A stretch of DNA of 64,000 nt. Source: Bombus terrestris. Its lineage: Eukaryota > Arthropoda > Insecta > Hymenoptera > Apidae. A program made the position numbers and the translations under genes. Below are positions 10,253 through 24,800 of the stretch, in pieces (position 1 is the first letter of the stretch; every line of letters begins with the position of its first letter). The notes under the pieces were generated by a model. That model was not told the origin of the DNA. It searched no databases and saw only the letters and a program-made list of their open reading frames with translations. Where the stretch lies: positions 7,597,395 through 7,661,394 of the forward strand of contig NC_063285.1 of NCBI RefSeq assembly GCF_910591885.1, in the 5' to 3' direction.

Positions 10253-11660
10253 GGTCTTTTGCAGGTATTACGTCTTGGGCTCGCTCGAGTCTAACAACGG
10301 TATCGGCAGTCTCGTTCGAATTCCCGCAGGGAGGGCTCGCTTTTGGGAGCCTATGGGGGCTGGCAAACCCACGTTCCCGCAGCCAGGGGGACCGTCGGGA
10401 CAAGCGTCCCGCTTACGTGAGTCCCTATGTACTCCGCAGGGAAGGTCGCCGTGAATGTAAGGCGTTTAATTACAGTTACATTCTCTCTACGTGGCCTTGG
10501 GTAGTAGCGCACCCACGATCCTGATGCCAAGGGTGGGACCGTCGGGATATGTTCCCGGGTACGAAAGTACCTTGAGGCCCCCGCTTACGTGAGTCCCATC
10601 TGGAACTGCCGAGCACGGTTAGCAGGTCGCCGGCCGGCAGTGACGTGGCCGTACATCCATACGATATTCCCACCAACGACTAAGGTTGGTACCACGGGCG
10701 ATCGAGTTACAGCCCGGAGGGAGTAGCGACCCCTCTGCCCAGCCAATTAATGGGAATGGACCCGTGGTGGCAGTGGTTGATGACCAAGATGCTGGCAAGA
10801 GGACCGTGTTAAGGTGATTGGCTCCACCGAATGGCCTTCGGCGGATGAGCAGCGTCCTACCTGCTCCGGAACCGTCCTGGTGAAACGGGAGGGCTTAGAA
10901 TGTGCCCCGTTCGACCTGAGATGAGCGACAACCCCTGCAGGCTTAGCTAATCCAGGGAGCAAGGTACTGGGTGCCTTGTGCGATGGTTGGGCGTTTTCTC
11001 CAACCCCTATGGTCGTAGGGGGCCCGGATTCGAGTAGTTCAATCATGAACACGTAGGAGGCAATCAGCTCCCGTGCCTTCGAATCGCTAATCGTGGAGTA
11101 ACGAACAGTTTCAATCTCTCAGCGCTGTTCCAGCGCTCCTGCAGGTGAAATATTTCCATCAGGCGTAACGATCAGTGGACAATCCTGTGCGAAGTCTTCA
11201 GTTTTGAACGATATTTCCCAGCATACGTGAAGGTAAGTATCATTTTAGTGATCGAATAATTAGTAAACCGTCTCATGCGGGTCTTTCAAATGAGAGCGAC
11301 ATCAAGACGCGTTCGCAGACGAGTGTATCGTTAATCATTCGTATCGTCGTACGATAATTCAGTCGCATTCGTTCAGTCGTACATCGCGTCGCGGCATTCG
11401 CTTCAGTTGCTTCGTATTGCTTAATCGTCCGCAGTAAGCATTAGTAAATTTCGTTTTAATCGTCGAAGACAATTCCAAACTTTCTCATCGATTGTTCTTC
11501 GATATTTTGTTTTCGAGTTTTAACTTCGTCAATTGTTCTTCATTGCGCATTGAGTCATTACTCTCCCTCGTAAATCTGTTATTCAAGATTAATTCGACGG
11601 GGAACAAGTTACAGAACGCGGTATCGTCGATATCAGACACACGCGTACAGGTTAGACGTA
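10253..11660. repeat. Dispersed repeat K, interrupted copy
   Basis: Segments 10268-10319, 11029-11260 and 11640-11660 match 35527-35830 almost base for base (for example CTCGAGTCTAACAACGG and the tract before GTGAAGGTAAG). This copy has two extra blocks: a GC-rich insert at 10320-11028, and 11265-11640, which is absent from the other copy. The piece may be an LTR or retrotransposon leader; I find no coding domain. Confidence 0.65.
10320..11028. mobile_element. GC-rich 709-bp insertion of unknown type
   Basis: It interrupts repeat K. The empty site in the paralogue at 35570 reads CTCGTTCGAGTGG, whereas here TTCGA occurs on both sides (10315-10319 and 11029-11033), consistent with a 5-bp target duplication. 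It starts ATTCCCGCAGGGAGGG, ends GGGCCCGGA, contains a partial internal repeat of CCGCTTACGTGAGTCCC, and has no credible ORF. Confidence 0.55.
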
Positions 11661-11675
11661 TCGTTATTTCTTTAA

Positions 11676-11975
11676 CCGTTTGAGTACCAAGCAGCGTGAT
11701 CGCGCTGTTTAGATTTTCTATCGAAAAGTCCCAGTACATTTGAACGCTACGGACGACTGACGGTATTTTGTATTACATTGTTATCTTAATAATTTTTATT
11801 GAACAAAATTTGAAATAATTATAAACTAATAGTACGCATATATAAAAATATAGATGTATTTCATAAGAATAACAAATATGACGAGCGCTTTTGTGCCGCT
11901 TGTTTCTTTTCGCAATCGATTAAGAAGCTATCGTGCCGTTTGGGACTTTTTTCAAAAACCCCGGGGCTCAAACGG
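11676..11975. mobile_element. piggyBac-like MITE (300 bp)
   Basis: TTAA (11672-11675) is followed by CCGTTTGAG, and the right end is CTCAAACGG, a perfect 9-bp inverted terminus. The sequence after the right end is TTGC, a possible decayed TTAA. There is no transposase. A second copy is at 35837-36146. TTAA targets with CC-starting inverted termini point to piggyBac-type transposition; the assignment is tentative. Confidence 0.5.
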
Positions 11976-12012
11976 TTGCATGATGTCAATATTATCATAA
12001 ATAATTATTTTT

Positions 12013-12345
12013 CCTTGACGAAAGAAACTACCTCCAAGACCAAAATAATATTCCAATTTTGTACCATATAAAAAGAAAAACAGGGATTAAAACAATACTC
12101 TACGAGGCAAACTTAAATGGACAGACTGTAGACACCAGGTGGAGATACAACATGGCCCTTCCCCAAAAAGACGCAGAAGACAATCACAGAAAATGCATAA
12201 AAATATATTGGATACCGAAACCGTAATAAAAATAACAAGAAAAAGAACCACAAAATGACAACACTCAAATCTCCCTCCGTGTAAAATAATGTAAATATGG
12301 TAAACATTGTAAATAATTCTACAGGGCACCCCCTACCCCTTCCCG
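12013..12345 (+). pseudogene. 3' fragment of a 5S-J element (plus strand)
   Basis: The plus strand encodes the ORF2 C-terminus seen in 5S-J copies: DERNYLQDQNN, then VDTRWRYNMALPQKDAEDNHRKC. This is followed by the family's 3' UTR as far as TTCTACAGGGCACCCC. It lacks a poly-A tail and everything upstream, and sits just past the dynein stop codon in antisense orientation. Confidence 0.8.
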
Positions 12346-12539
12346 TAAGTTGTAAAGTAATTTAAAATGGAGAAATAAATTGTAATCGTACGTAGAAATG
12401 CGTTGTACTTCTTCTTTTATATAAATATTATCTTGCATAAAATAATACCGTGTTTTGAAAAATGAATACCAACACTCTTTGACAATTTCGAAAATCTTTA
12501 TTTTAATTGCATATTTAGTCCATAATTTAATTTATAAAA

Positions 12540-12834
12540 TTAGATTTGTAATAGAATTGCCACTCCACCAAGAATCCACTTACTAGCTCTCTCCTTAGTT
12601 CTTAAATTGAACGTCCACACGTAAGTAGGACCTCGCGATCGTGTTTTATACACAGGACATTCATACATATTCTTTAAATCTTGTTTGTCCTGTGTAATCG
12701 CCCTAATATACATAATTGGCAATAATGGAAACAATTCTTTAAATCTAGAGTCCATGATACATCCTGTTTGAACGTCCCATCGTGCACCTTCCATGTACAA
12801 TCCGTTTATATACGCGCCTTCTCTTGGTGCCGAT
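12540..12834 (-). CDS. Dhc93AB-like: Dynein heavy chain terminal exon
   Basis: It follows acceptor TTTACAG, and its first base completes a split codon. It encodes SAPREGAYINGLYMEGARWD, PVMYI-like LPIMYIRAI, CPVYKT, GPTYVWTFNL and the C-terminal GGVAILLQI before TAA (12540-12542). These are hallmarks of the dynein C-terminal domain, whose family ends with very similar residues. The frame is intact. Confidence 0.93.
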
Positions 12835-15800
12835 CTGTAAAGTTTTTGTGAAAAATCGATTATTACTACTCTGGAATAAAATTTATACAAATTGTAACTG
12901 AATTTCGTTAATGATGAAAACTAGCGAGTTTATGTAAATAAATGTACTCGAAATAAAATATTAAAAATATTTAAAAATGCAGTTAAGATATCTTTATTTA
13001 TTAATACTTTAAAATATTAGATAATATATAGATACTCGCACATTCAGTAGCTATAAAAACTATTTGTACATCATTGTATTTATTAGAGCATTTATATAGC
13101 TACTAATTAATTAGATTCATGTATATTAAATCTAATGCCATTATTTATTGCTCCGCTTATGGGGTTACATGACTTCTAGTTCAGACAATACTTCGTTGCT
13201 CGTTTTCACTGCTATGAACTTCACTCTCCCTCACAACTTTACGTCGCGTTCTCAAAAAATTGTATCAACTTAATAATAAAATGAAATTAATAAATAACAA
13301 AAAGTGAGCATACACATACTATTTACATTATATACGAGCTATATTATATACAATACTATAAAGGAACCAATGCTCTAAGCCTGTGCCTCTTCATTCTCCC
13401 CGCTAATCTGCAGTGATCTTTGTGTCATTTAATAGTACTATATACTGTATAATATATTTTTATAATATATTTTATTTTATAATATATTTTTTTCGCCATT
13501 GTATATGTGCGATAAGTATAGTATACTTAATATTAACATCATACGGCAAGGAAAAATAAAAATAAAGAATATGTTTGAAGGAATGACGAAGTAATGTTTT
13601 TAATAATTACGTGATTTCTTCTTTGGTTTTTCTCAGTACTTCGCAATATAAACACATTTTGTCCAATGGCCATTCATTTTTGCGTGCGGTTTGTTGCATA
13701 ATTGCAGTTAGAAATGATTGAGGATTGAAAAAACCACCTAGCCATACCGACGATGGTAACTGCATAATGATGCGTTATGTTATTAGAATAGATTAATTGA
13801 TGAGGAGAATAAGATTGCAATAAATGGAATAATAATGTCGTAAGATTTTTTAGATTCTAATGTTAATTGGCAAAAAAGGAAAATTCTGCGTTTGGAACAC
13901 GTAAACAATATGAATGACCCGTTAATATCGTCTGAAAGAAGATTCGTTAATATCTGATTTGTCATCTTCTCGAGGGTTCGAATATAGTCCAAGCAAAAGA
14001 TTGTTTCCCAAGTTCAGCTAAAGAGTATAAAATACAGGATATTAAAGGCGAGTATGCGAATAAAACTGCTTGGAAATGTCAAATTTTATGATTTCTATTT
14101 TTTCTTAATGAAAGGTATTGTAATAGACTGGGGCGATGTCCTCAATTAATATGAATTTACACAAACTCAATCCAACTATTTTGGATTCAGTTCAGGCAGA
14201 TTCATATTCTATTTACTACAAATTATCTATAGATTAATTATCTGAAGATGAAAACACTTTGATTCATATCAGTTCACATCTAAACTTATTTTAGTTGAAT
14301 AGATTTAAGCAGTCTTTACAGCTTTTTTCTACCGGAAAGGGATACGAGTTATTAAAATTTCGCTTTTTATGGGTAGCAACAATCGTGTGCGTTGAACGAA
14401 GCTTTATTCTGTCGCTCATTCAATTTTGCTATGTTTATTTTACCAGTTTGAAATGAATTCCAGGCATCAAAATTTGCCACGGATTCAATTATCAATTTCA
14501 CAAACTGAGACATTTCGATATTAATACGGCATTGTTTTATACAATAATAAAAGTTACAATAATAGTAAAAAATAAGTAAATGTTTACGTTAAAATCAGCA
14601 GTCCAATTAGATAATTCATTTATTCGATACAACATATCCGTGAACCAACTGTTTAATCCTAATTCTGAAGGGCAAGCTCTTTTTGTCCAAGACGGCGGAA
14701 CAGCATCCATCATTATATAATTTTGTAGATCTTCCATCTCAGCATTAATAGTTAATTCTCCCTATCAAAAAAAACATCATTGATTAATTGTCTGGCGTTA
14801 TGTTACAAAGCAGCATTTAAAGTTTGAAAATTCAAAAGATTATGTAACTTCCTTCATCAATAAATTTGAGAAGTTATAATTGTTTTCTAGAAGCAGTTAC
14901 ATTCAATATAAACAATTTCGAATTTAATGTCACATTTCAATAGTTTTAAGTTGATCATGTTCTAATTGATTTAATGATGATGGAAGAAGTACGGCAATAT
15001 GTTCCAAGAGTTGTAACAGTAATTTGAGTCGCATAGGAGAATGTCGCTTTGTCATTGCATTCATCGTATGGTATAATTCTACAATGATTTCTTTCTTTAT
15101 GATATATTTAAAAGTATTTTATATAACATACAATTTGGAAATTAGGTTCCAGAAACACATATAAGAAACATTCGGTATTTGCACAAAAGTTGGAACTCAA
15201 GTGTTGCAGTTATAGGGAGATAGGGACTGTTCTAAAAACTGAGATCTTCGATATGCTCAACGTAGATGAGGATAAGTTAGATAAGAGTTAAATAAAAAAA
15301 AGCGACAAGAGTCGAAACATTTATCATGTAAAATAAAAAAGGGGGTAGCTCAAATGAAAAGAAAAATAAAATGTAACAAAAAAACAAGAGAATTTATTTA
15401 TTTCTTGTACTCTGAGTTTACACTAACTGCGATTTGGTTCTGAGCTCCAGCCGTGACTTTCCAAGATTGAAGCTCTTACAATTTGACTTTCGGTGGGATC
15501 TGTTTCTTTTTTGTTTGTCACCCCTCAATATCCCCATTAACCTGTAGGCGTACATGACCGTTGCCACGCTTCTAGAACATTCGGTGGAAGGACCGTTGGG
15601 ATATCGATGACTCATTAGGCACTTCGGCGATATACATTGTCGCCAAGGCTGCCACATCTTTATCTCCATCATGGAATTTGAAGTATGCCGATCGTGACAC
15701 ATTCGGCAAACATCAAACCTAACCTCAACCTGATTCCAAACTTAGACCTTTAACTCAAAGATCTAAATTTTCTATTTTTGATTTGTGGCCAAAGAAATTT

Positions 15801-18800
15801 ACTAATATACATATTTGCTTACTTTATAAGTAATGATTAAATACATGTTAATAAGTAAATATAATCCAAATTATTTGTTTGGTTTCATCTTTATCAGAAA
15901 AATCTCACAAATACGTTAGTAAAAGGATGATTTAGAAAGAGTAAAAGATAAAACAGTTTTACTTTCGATTTAGTATTTTGGTACATTGTCTCAGTGATAT
16001 TCGACTTCCGGTACGTCAGGCGTCCCGCAGGGGGAACGACGACTGTGCAATTATGCATGGGATCCTTTTGTGCAATTATCAAATGTTTCCGTTTGTTCTT
16101 TCTATATGAAATGCACATACATTGCTAGCTAAAAGTTTGAAACCACTTTCTCAGTTGTATCTGTATTAAATATTTTGCTAATATCGTTATTAATTTGAAA
16201 TTAACGTTATAGTTATTAATAGTAATTTATTTTCATAAATTTTTAACGAAAGAGTTTTCTAAGGTAACAGAATTGTAGTTTTTTTTTAATTCTCGTGTTT
16301 TGTAAAAGACGCAGTAATTACAATTTTTTGACTGCTAAACATATATACAGTGTGTCCGGTTTATCGTGAATGCCACGAGATGTTTCAGAAAAAATTGCAC
16401 TACATAAAGGGGAACATATTATACGCTATGGTGTTTGACATTGCGGTGACCTTGAAACCTGATCTTGAACGTGACATTACAATTTTTAAATACAGAGATC
16501 TTTCTTTTATTACTCCTATACGATAAACAATATTTATACATATAGGAAAGATATAAAACGTAATAATATAAATATGCAGCATTCTTATATATATCACAAT
16601 AAACAGTATAACTAAAGGTAATAAACAAACAGTATTGAGTATACAGTATGTATAACGATCGGAGCCAGAAGTAGGAATGGAAGATAACCGGAAAGGTGAC
16701 TTCCCAAGAATTTGCATACTATTCGGTAATTATGTAAATTAATTTAGGGAAGAAATATTTGTGACACGTATTTTTTTCTACAATGATTAATAGTAAAACA
16801 GTTACAGGTAATTAAAAATTAGTAAGGCCGAACGTTTCCGACCACGTACCGAGTGTACCCAAAGAATGCGTGACTTCATAAGTCTGTAACGGTGCTCAAA
16901 TATCAGTAAATTTTTGATTTAATTATTTTAATTAATATGTAAGTATATGGAACGAAAATATGAACTAACGAGTTTCTAATAACCTAAACTTTTGTTGTCA
17001 GTAATCTTCTTAATTATGGAAAAAGATTCAAATATCGAATTGGGCCAAATTATCTTAATTATTATATTAAATTATCAAATTATAATAAAATATATAAATA
17101 TTAAATTATTAAAATTCGCACTTACTCTACAGGTCTATACAATGCGTGCACCGAAGGTAGGGGCAGAGAGAAATTTCCTCTCTGATAGAGGTTAGAAACA
17201 GACAGTGCAAGACAGAATAGATAAAATTATTTCTTAGTATATTTCTTATTACGAGCAAACAATTCTAGAAATTAGTGGGGGATAACTCTTGCCCATAAAT
17301 CCGGGCACAGTGTTGGTTTGCTATCTTATATTGTTTCTGAACTGTAGTTTACCCTAGTTACATATAGCCTTCTGTATATGTCGTGCATGCGAGGGATCAT
17401 GTGTGCGATTGCGTAAAATGTAAAAATGTAAAAATGCATAAATATTTGTCATTACTTTTAAGCCTAACTCTAATTCTTGCAGGGACCTTCTAAGTTCTTC
17501 ACACAGTAGATTCATGCGTTCGCATTCTTGTAAAGCAACTGTGACAAATGGTGTACGATCTTCCACCTAAGAAATTTAACAAAGATTTTATTAGAGACGG
17601 AAATTGTTCCGAGATTCGACATTCTATACCCAATTTCGTCTCTCGGTTTATCTTCGATGTTAACCAGTTAACTGCGGAATTTAGTTTTCAAAATCCCTTA
17701 CGGGGTACGTAATTAAAATCAAGCAATGTGGTGTAATTAACGCAGTTAATTGTTTAAATGATGCAACGATTTTGATGAGCTTAAAATGTTGTAAATATCA
17801 GTACTGAAGAATTTTTCTGTATGAATCTACACATATGTCCCCTACAACCGCTGTTTGGCCTTAGTTTTCCAAAGTTAAATATTCTATACATTGTCAATAC
17901 AATAATGAGAACCTTAAATATTATCAATAATATTGATAATAAATATTGATCGTCTAAACGTTCTTTTAAAGATTTCCCGTTTCTTAATTACTAATTTCTA
18001 TTTATTTTAAATTTAGATTTATTAAGTAATTCATTAAAGTTAGTAGAAGAGAGAGGCAGTGAGTACCTTGCTGTAAAGTTCTAGCATATTGAATTCTTCT
18101 GGTAGTTTGTCCAATAAGTCTTCTATTTGTCCTTTTATTTTGTCTTCTTTTGAAATATCTCCGCTTGTTGTATCGCTGGCAGTTCTTGTTAGTATACCCA
18201 ATAACGTTTTAAACAGATTTTCCACAGTTTGTGTTAAAAACCCTAATAAATGTATAAAATAAATTCTTCAGTGTATTAATTTCAAGAAGAGCCTTTATGT
18301 TAAATCGAGAATTGACTAAATTGTCTATTTGGCATTATATTACGAATTCATCAATTTATGAATTCTAAGGACAAATTGGAATTTTTTTTATTGGACTATT
18401 TCGAAACTTCGTCAAAAAATGTACGTACAAAATTTCTATTCGTGCCTGTTAGATTATTATGAGAAATAAGTGCTCGTGCGTAGTATATAACAGCAAAAAT
18501 TATTCAACGTATTGAAAATAAATTTCTTTATACGTATAATGCAATATAAATGGGAAAAAGACACAGCAACCATTTATTTATATATAAATATATATAAAAG
18601 ATGTCGATATTATTTTCTTTTGTTTAATAGTTTAATTGTTGAACAGTTTAATCATTGTTAACGGTTAGTTCTTAAGAATTTAGTCTGAAATGCAGACGTG
18701 TCTTTCTCAGATAAAAATTAATTACATTACACAGTTATTACAACCAGAATTCTTACGTCTTCTAACTTATATTGCCTAACAGAGCCTAACAGACAAGTGC

Positions 18801-21800
18801 CTCAGTATAGGTTTCAAATTTTGCAACATCTCTATCTCTGGTATACATATACATATATAAAGAGCAAAGTGCTTTTATGTTCGTTCGGTTATAACTCAAA
18901 AACTACTGCGCCGATTTAAATTAGACTCAAATCATTCGATAGAGAATATTCCAAAGATGGTTTAACCAAATTAGCACCTATTTACTATTTTAAGTTGCCA
19001 AGCAATGAAAGAGAGCACCAAAAGATTCAGAACGAATAAACTACTGCTTCACTGGTAACAGTGAAGTTGGTATGACAGTGAAAGATGGCCCGAACAGATC
19101 AATCGTCATTCTTCGGCTGTATTCGGAATAAGTTCGAGCGCCGTATGCAATAAGTGGGGAGCATAAGGCTCACGTCTTACAACAAGCAAGGTAATTATTT
19201 CTCCAAACAATTATTACTCATCTTCTTTTCGTTTTGACTTATTTGTTGCAATATTAACATCAATCAGTTACTAAGGACATACATCCGGGTAAGGATCGAG
19301 TATATCAGCTAGTTATAATGCTACTGTGACATTATTCACCAATTCACGATTACTATTCTTAATCATTTCAACTCCAAATACATAAACTTTGATTCGAATT
19401 AGCGATCTCACAACATTGATTTGTATTCATTAGTTATTCTCTAATAATATGATATGATATTATGTCAGTTTCATTAGGTTGTTTTGAAATGTTATATATA
19501 TTTACCAATTTCTGCATTGGGATGAAGTCCATACAGAACAGGACTTTCAGCAGGTAAGTAGTTATCGACGTACTGATGATATGCATCATAATCACTATTT
19601 GGTGGTACCAAAAAATCTGGTGCATGGTATAATTCACCTACGCAAAAAGTGTAAATTCATTTCTTTGTTAACTGTTTCTGTAAAAATTGCTGTAGTGCCT
19701 TCTAGCTCCATCTCGTCGTAAATTATTGAAGCTATCGATGGTGTCGAAAAATATTTCAAACAAAAGTCCAACAATTTCGAGGGGTATATAATTTGATGTA
19801 ATTTTTTCACGAATGGATAACTGAAGGATTTCTGAATGATAATATTACATTTTTATATGGAATTATATATTTTTTATTTTATTATTTCACATTAATCGGT
19901 GTAGTCCTGAAAAGGCAAAGGAAATAATAGAATAAAATTCATACCCTGAAATGGCTATTTTGGAGATATTTTGATTTTGATATGTATTGCAAAGCGATAT
20001 AACATCAACAATTTTGAAAATATTTGTGAACCACCGTATATTAATACTTTATGAAATTGTACAAGTGTACAAATTTGCGAAAACATGAGTCGGAGGACAA
20101 TTCAAATAATGTTGTTGTTTTTCCTCGGAGTATCAAGACCATTAGATTACAAGTAATGTAAGAACAAATAAACTCCGGGCAAAACAATGTCGCCGCTACA
20201 TGCAACCGTCCAATCAAGATGAATTTGAATTTTCCGACTCTCCCCCGACCAGTATAAATAAACAGACGCGATCGCGAGCGACGGTACATAACGAGTACAT
20301 AGTGGGTTCATATATAATACATATCGAATAGTTAACAGCATCTTGAGTATCCTCGAGTACCTAACGAGCGTCTATCAAGTCACCCGACGAGCATTTGCCA
20401 GTATTTATTCCGCGACTTTATTTTGCGATTTATACTTTGTACGAACGACTAACGTCTACATTTGTATATTAATTTATTGTCTTAAATATATTAACGGTTA
20501 CAACAACAAGTAATCTCGTCATTAATCCTCACAACCTACGTCCTCTTCGCACAAACATCTACAGATATAATGTTGTAATAATTTAAAAAACGTATTTGAT
20601 ATGTACTTGTACTAATTCAAGAATAATAAAAGAAGTCTTATCATTAATCTTATTTGTGTTTGATGTGAAAAAATAGAATATTTAAGGAAACATTGGTGTG
20701 TGCAAAAATGAGATTCATATAATGCGAGGTAATAGTCGTGTTATAGCAAAACATATCTTTTTCTCGATGCTTAGATTATAGATTCTTAAAGGTTGATTGT
20801 TAAGAAAAATAAAATAGATTGGGAAAATAAAAAAAAAGCCAACACCACACGGAGTTCCCAGGCGGTCACCCATCCAAGTACTATCCGTGCCCGGCGCTGC
20901 TTAACTTTCGTGATCGGACGAGAACGAGTGCACTCAGCGCGGTATGAGCGTTGGCTGAAATAAGTAATATTTTTATTTGTCTTTGATTGTCAAATAAATA
21001 GAATATTTAAAGAAACATAAGTGTGTGCAAAAATCATTAATCTTTTTATTAGAGTTTATAAACTTCTATAAAGTGAAAGATTTACTTTTCAAATAAAAAA
21101 TAAATTGAAATTGTATTATTACCTTGAAAAATCGCTTATGTTATAATAATCATCCAAAGTGATATGTAGCGGCATTCGACGGCAAAGAACTTTCCAACGG
21201 TTTCATCGGTACATAGTATACCACATAGACTGTTTACGAGAGACCGACAAAACATAAGCAAGGTCACGACGAAGGGTAAGCGTCGACAGGCCTAATGAGC
21301 TATCGATATCCCTACGGTCCTTTCGCCAAACACGAAAGAAAGCGTGCGTGACCACGGTCGCGAAAGTCTAACGAACGCGTGCGTAGTAGGGATATTGAGA
21401 GGTGATAAAAAGAAATGAAATGAATTGAGAGATGAGTGGTGACCAAGAAGCGTGATTGCAGTCGAAATCGAGAAACGTGAGTAAATTATTATCCGCTCGA
21501 GTCGCGAGTTGAGACTTGTAACAAAGTCGTTAAGCGAGAATACATATACTGTTAAACAAAACGCCGAGTATTTCTTTAGCACTCTACACGTACTACCAAC
21601 ACCTTATATATACAAAATAAGAGAAGGAAACGAATAGTAATCATTAAATAGTAAAGAATTACTGATATAAAGCATATTTCGTTTCAATATTAAAAAGTTT
21701 TGATTATTATAAGAAGAGACCAATAAAGTATTTACAAACTTAAAGTTTTATAGAAAAATTGTACTTAAAAATAGATTTAATAAATCGAATACATTGGAAA

Positions 21801-24800
21801 TATTATTGTGAATTATCATATATACCTTCGACTAATTCCGTTTTCAAATATTCTACTAAATATGTCTTGCATAGTCTTCTATCCCAATCATCTGTTATGT
21901 GACCTCCATACATTATTTCTCCAAATAAGTAACGAAGATCCTCCCAAGGTACTTTGATACTATTTTCCAGGTAATTAAATAATACAGATACGCTGATTGT
22001 TAGATCACCGAAGTTGAATGGGTAGGACTGACGCAAAAAAAAAAATTTTTTTTGAACATACATAATTTACAAGCTTGTTATAATTTTATAAATTTGTTTA
22101 AACATATTTTGAATGAGAATAAACTACATTTTACTAAACAGAAAATTATTCTACGGAAAGCGTTATTTGAAAAAATTACAGAAAATCATTGCTGATACCG
22201 TATCTAATTATATTAATAATTACTTATCTCTGAACATTATACATAAATTTCATATATACATATATATATGTCGGGTTGACGTTAAGATTAGAGTTAGGGT
22301 TAAGGGCGTGAAACGAATCCCCATTGGCATTACACGTGGTCATTATGCAATAGAGGAGATATTTACTAGTGCAAATATGATTATGATAGAATTTGACAAG
22401 TAATCGCGATAATTAGATACTCGAGAAGCTAATGACAATGATCCTAGGCTCAATAACGAATCCGCGGTCAACGGGATAACGAACTCTACTCTTCTTTAGC
22501 GTATAAGTTGTACTCAATGTTAATGAATGGAGCAATCACCACGTAAAAGAAAGATACTTCAATCGTCGATGAGATCGAACAAGAGAGCGCCCCTCCGGCA
22601 CGGTGACGCTGTCGAGGAGAACTATATCGTGTGTCTGAGGACACGAGATCATCGGATTCGTGGAGAAAAGTCTTCGTTCGGAAAGTGAGGGAAATTGACG
22701 CTACTGTTAATTGGTCAATTTCCATGTTGGTGGCTAGGGAAGGGTGCTAGCCGCCCTTAAGGGAAAGTTGCTAGCGGAAAGCGTCGTTCGTGAGAAAAAT
22801 AGATTTCTCCTATTTTCCCGTAGTTGGAACGAGGACTGTTTGTCCGTTTGAAGGACTTTAGTTAAATAAATCTTAAGATTTATAGCGGGTCCTCGGGCTA
22901 GCTGAACATGTTCTGTGGAGATGCATCGACATCTGGCAATCATCTTACCCGAAGAATAGAGTCTGCGTGTGGCGAGCCACGGCACAGAAACCGTTGGAAT
23001 GTTTACTGTCGCGTGCCGCCACAACTATTTCTTTTAAGGAGAGCTATAGAATTACTCCATGCCTTTGTTAGACAAAAGGTTCGTCCCTTGACCGCGGCTA
23101 CGTTCGGCGACCGGTTGTCGCCTCGAGCCCAAGCTCACTATCATAAATCTCAAATAAATACAGTCAGATCGAATAACAACAATTTCTTAATACGACTATG
23201 GTGGAATCTGGATTACAGTATTGAGGGATCTTCCCAAAGTTCCAAAGGGAAGGTTCCGGTGTTCTTTTATCTTCGACATATATAATATACATACATATGT
23301 ATACAATACATGTACACTATACATACATTAATTGTATATATATGTATGTAAATGTAATTTTTTAACGACGATTAACAACATAGTAACAGAGAAATTTGTT
23401 TAATTGCTATTTGTGCTTGGGTACGTTCTAAATTATTTAATAATTTATTATTAAAACATATATTGACTAAAAAAAAGCAATTATTAAAGAATATAATGTA
23501 CGAACTTTGCTAATATCATCACTAATAAAAAGTAATGCTTTATCTTATTAGTAGCTTTTCCTAATTTGATTGCAGGTTACAAGGAAGACAGTTATAGTAT
23601 GTTTTAAACTATTAGGTCATCCCATAAGTTTGTGCCGACTTTTGTGTATACATTTCATGTGTCGATTTATAAACATACGGCGATGAGGGACCAATGCACT
23701 TGAAAAATGGGAAAAAGTTGTACAACGAGAGGGGGATTACATTTTTTCATGAAACTGAAAGGTATGTAAACAATCTTAACATATATAACCGCTCGAAAAA
23801 CGGAACGAACTTATGGGACGACATAATATATCACATTTGCGAGATATATTCGAAATATGTCTTATAATTAATAAAAAATCTGTTAAAGAGTATTAATTTG
23901 AAGTTATTACATTACACAAGATAACGTAAATATTGTTTTCTGCTTTCTCTCATTGTTTCAACAGTTACAAATCTTCGATCCATAATTTCTAATTTAACGT
24001 CATGATCCATTAAGATTTAACGTCACTTACCCTATTCCATCCTTGCGCCCCAAATTTTCTACGTTCTGCAAGTACAGCGTGGTAATAACAAAGTGCAAAT
24101 AATATTGCTTTGAATTCGGTTTCCTTGCTGCAGGACTCCAAAGTTTCCTGGGTAAAGTTATCCAACGCTTTGTGAATATTCGCTTGAATTCCAGATGGTG
24201 GTTCGTTCGTAATCTTTATGGCTGATTCTAGTATACCCTGTGTACAATTTAACGTACCTTACATTTAGTAATTATCTATCTATATTATTGGCTAAAGTAT
24301 CACGTGTATAGTAAATTAGGGACTATAATAGGGACCTCAGAATTTTCTTAGATTTTTTAAAGCAAAAAGACAATAAGAAATTAGGCCATTTAACGAAAGA
24401 CCTGTAATGCCTACCGCGTTAGTGAAAAATCATATTACCGACGGAGGGTTAAAGAATATAATTAGCACATGTTAACTTAATTAAAAGTGCATATTTTCTT
24501 TTGCTTTTTCAAATTGTACAATTGTTTATTACCTGAGGTATTATTGATTCATGAGGATCAGGACTGGGTTCCGCACTAATGAACAAACGATAATCATCAT
24601 GTGGATTCTCCGAGCACTGTTCCATCTTTTTTTCCAATGTAGGCAACCATTTCCTCACTAAATGGACATTTTGCAAAATTACCCAGTGGCCTTCGTTCGC
24701 GGAAAGTTCTATGGCTTCTTCCGCTATGGGTTCTTTACCTTGACCCAGTGACACATTATGGAAATTTCTCCCTCCAAAAGTGAAACCCAATTAGATTCCC

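Noticed and set aside
20041..20341. Short minus-strand frames in the LTR-like repeat I
   Set aside because: They are antisense to a TATA-containing LTR-like segment and are not conserved in its second copy.
22280..22310. TTAGGGTTAAGGG-like telomeric motif
   Set aside because: Only one degenerate match (GAGTTAGGGTTAAGGGCG) with no tandem array.
22734..23285. Opposing ~100-residue frames that might be a small host gene
   Set aside because: They lie in an LTR-like repeat shared with 28985-29729 and have no recognisable motif.
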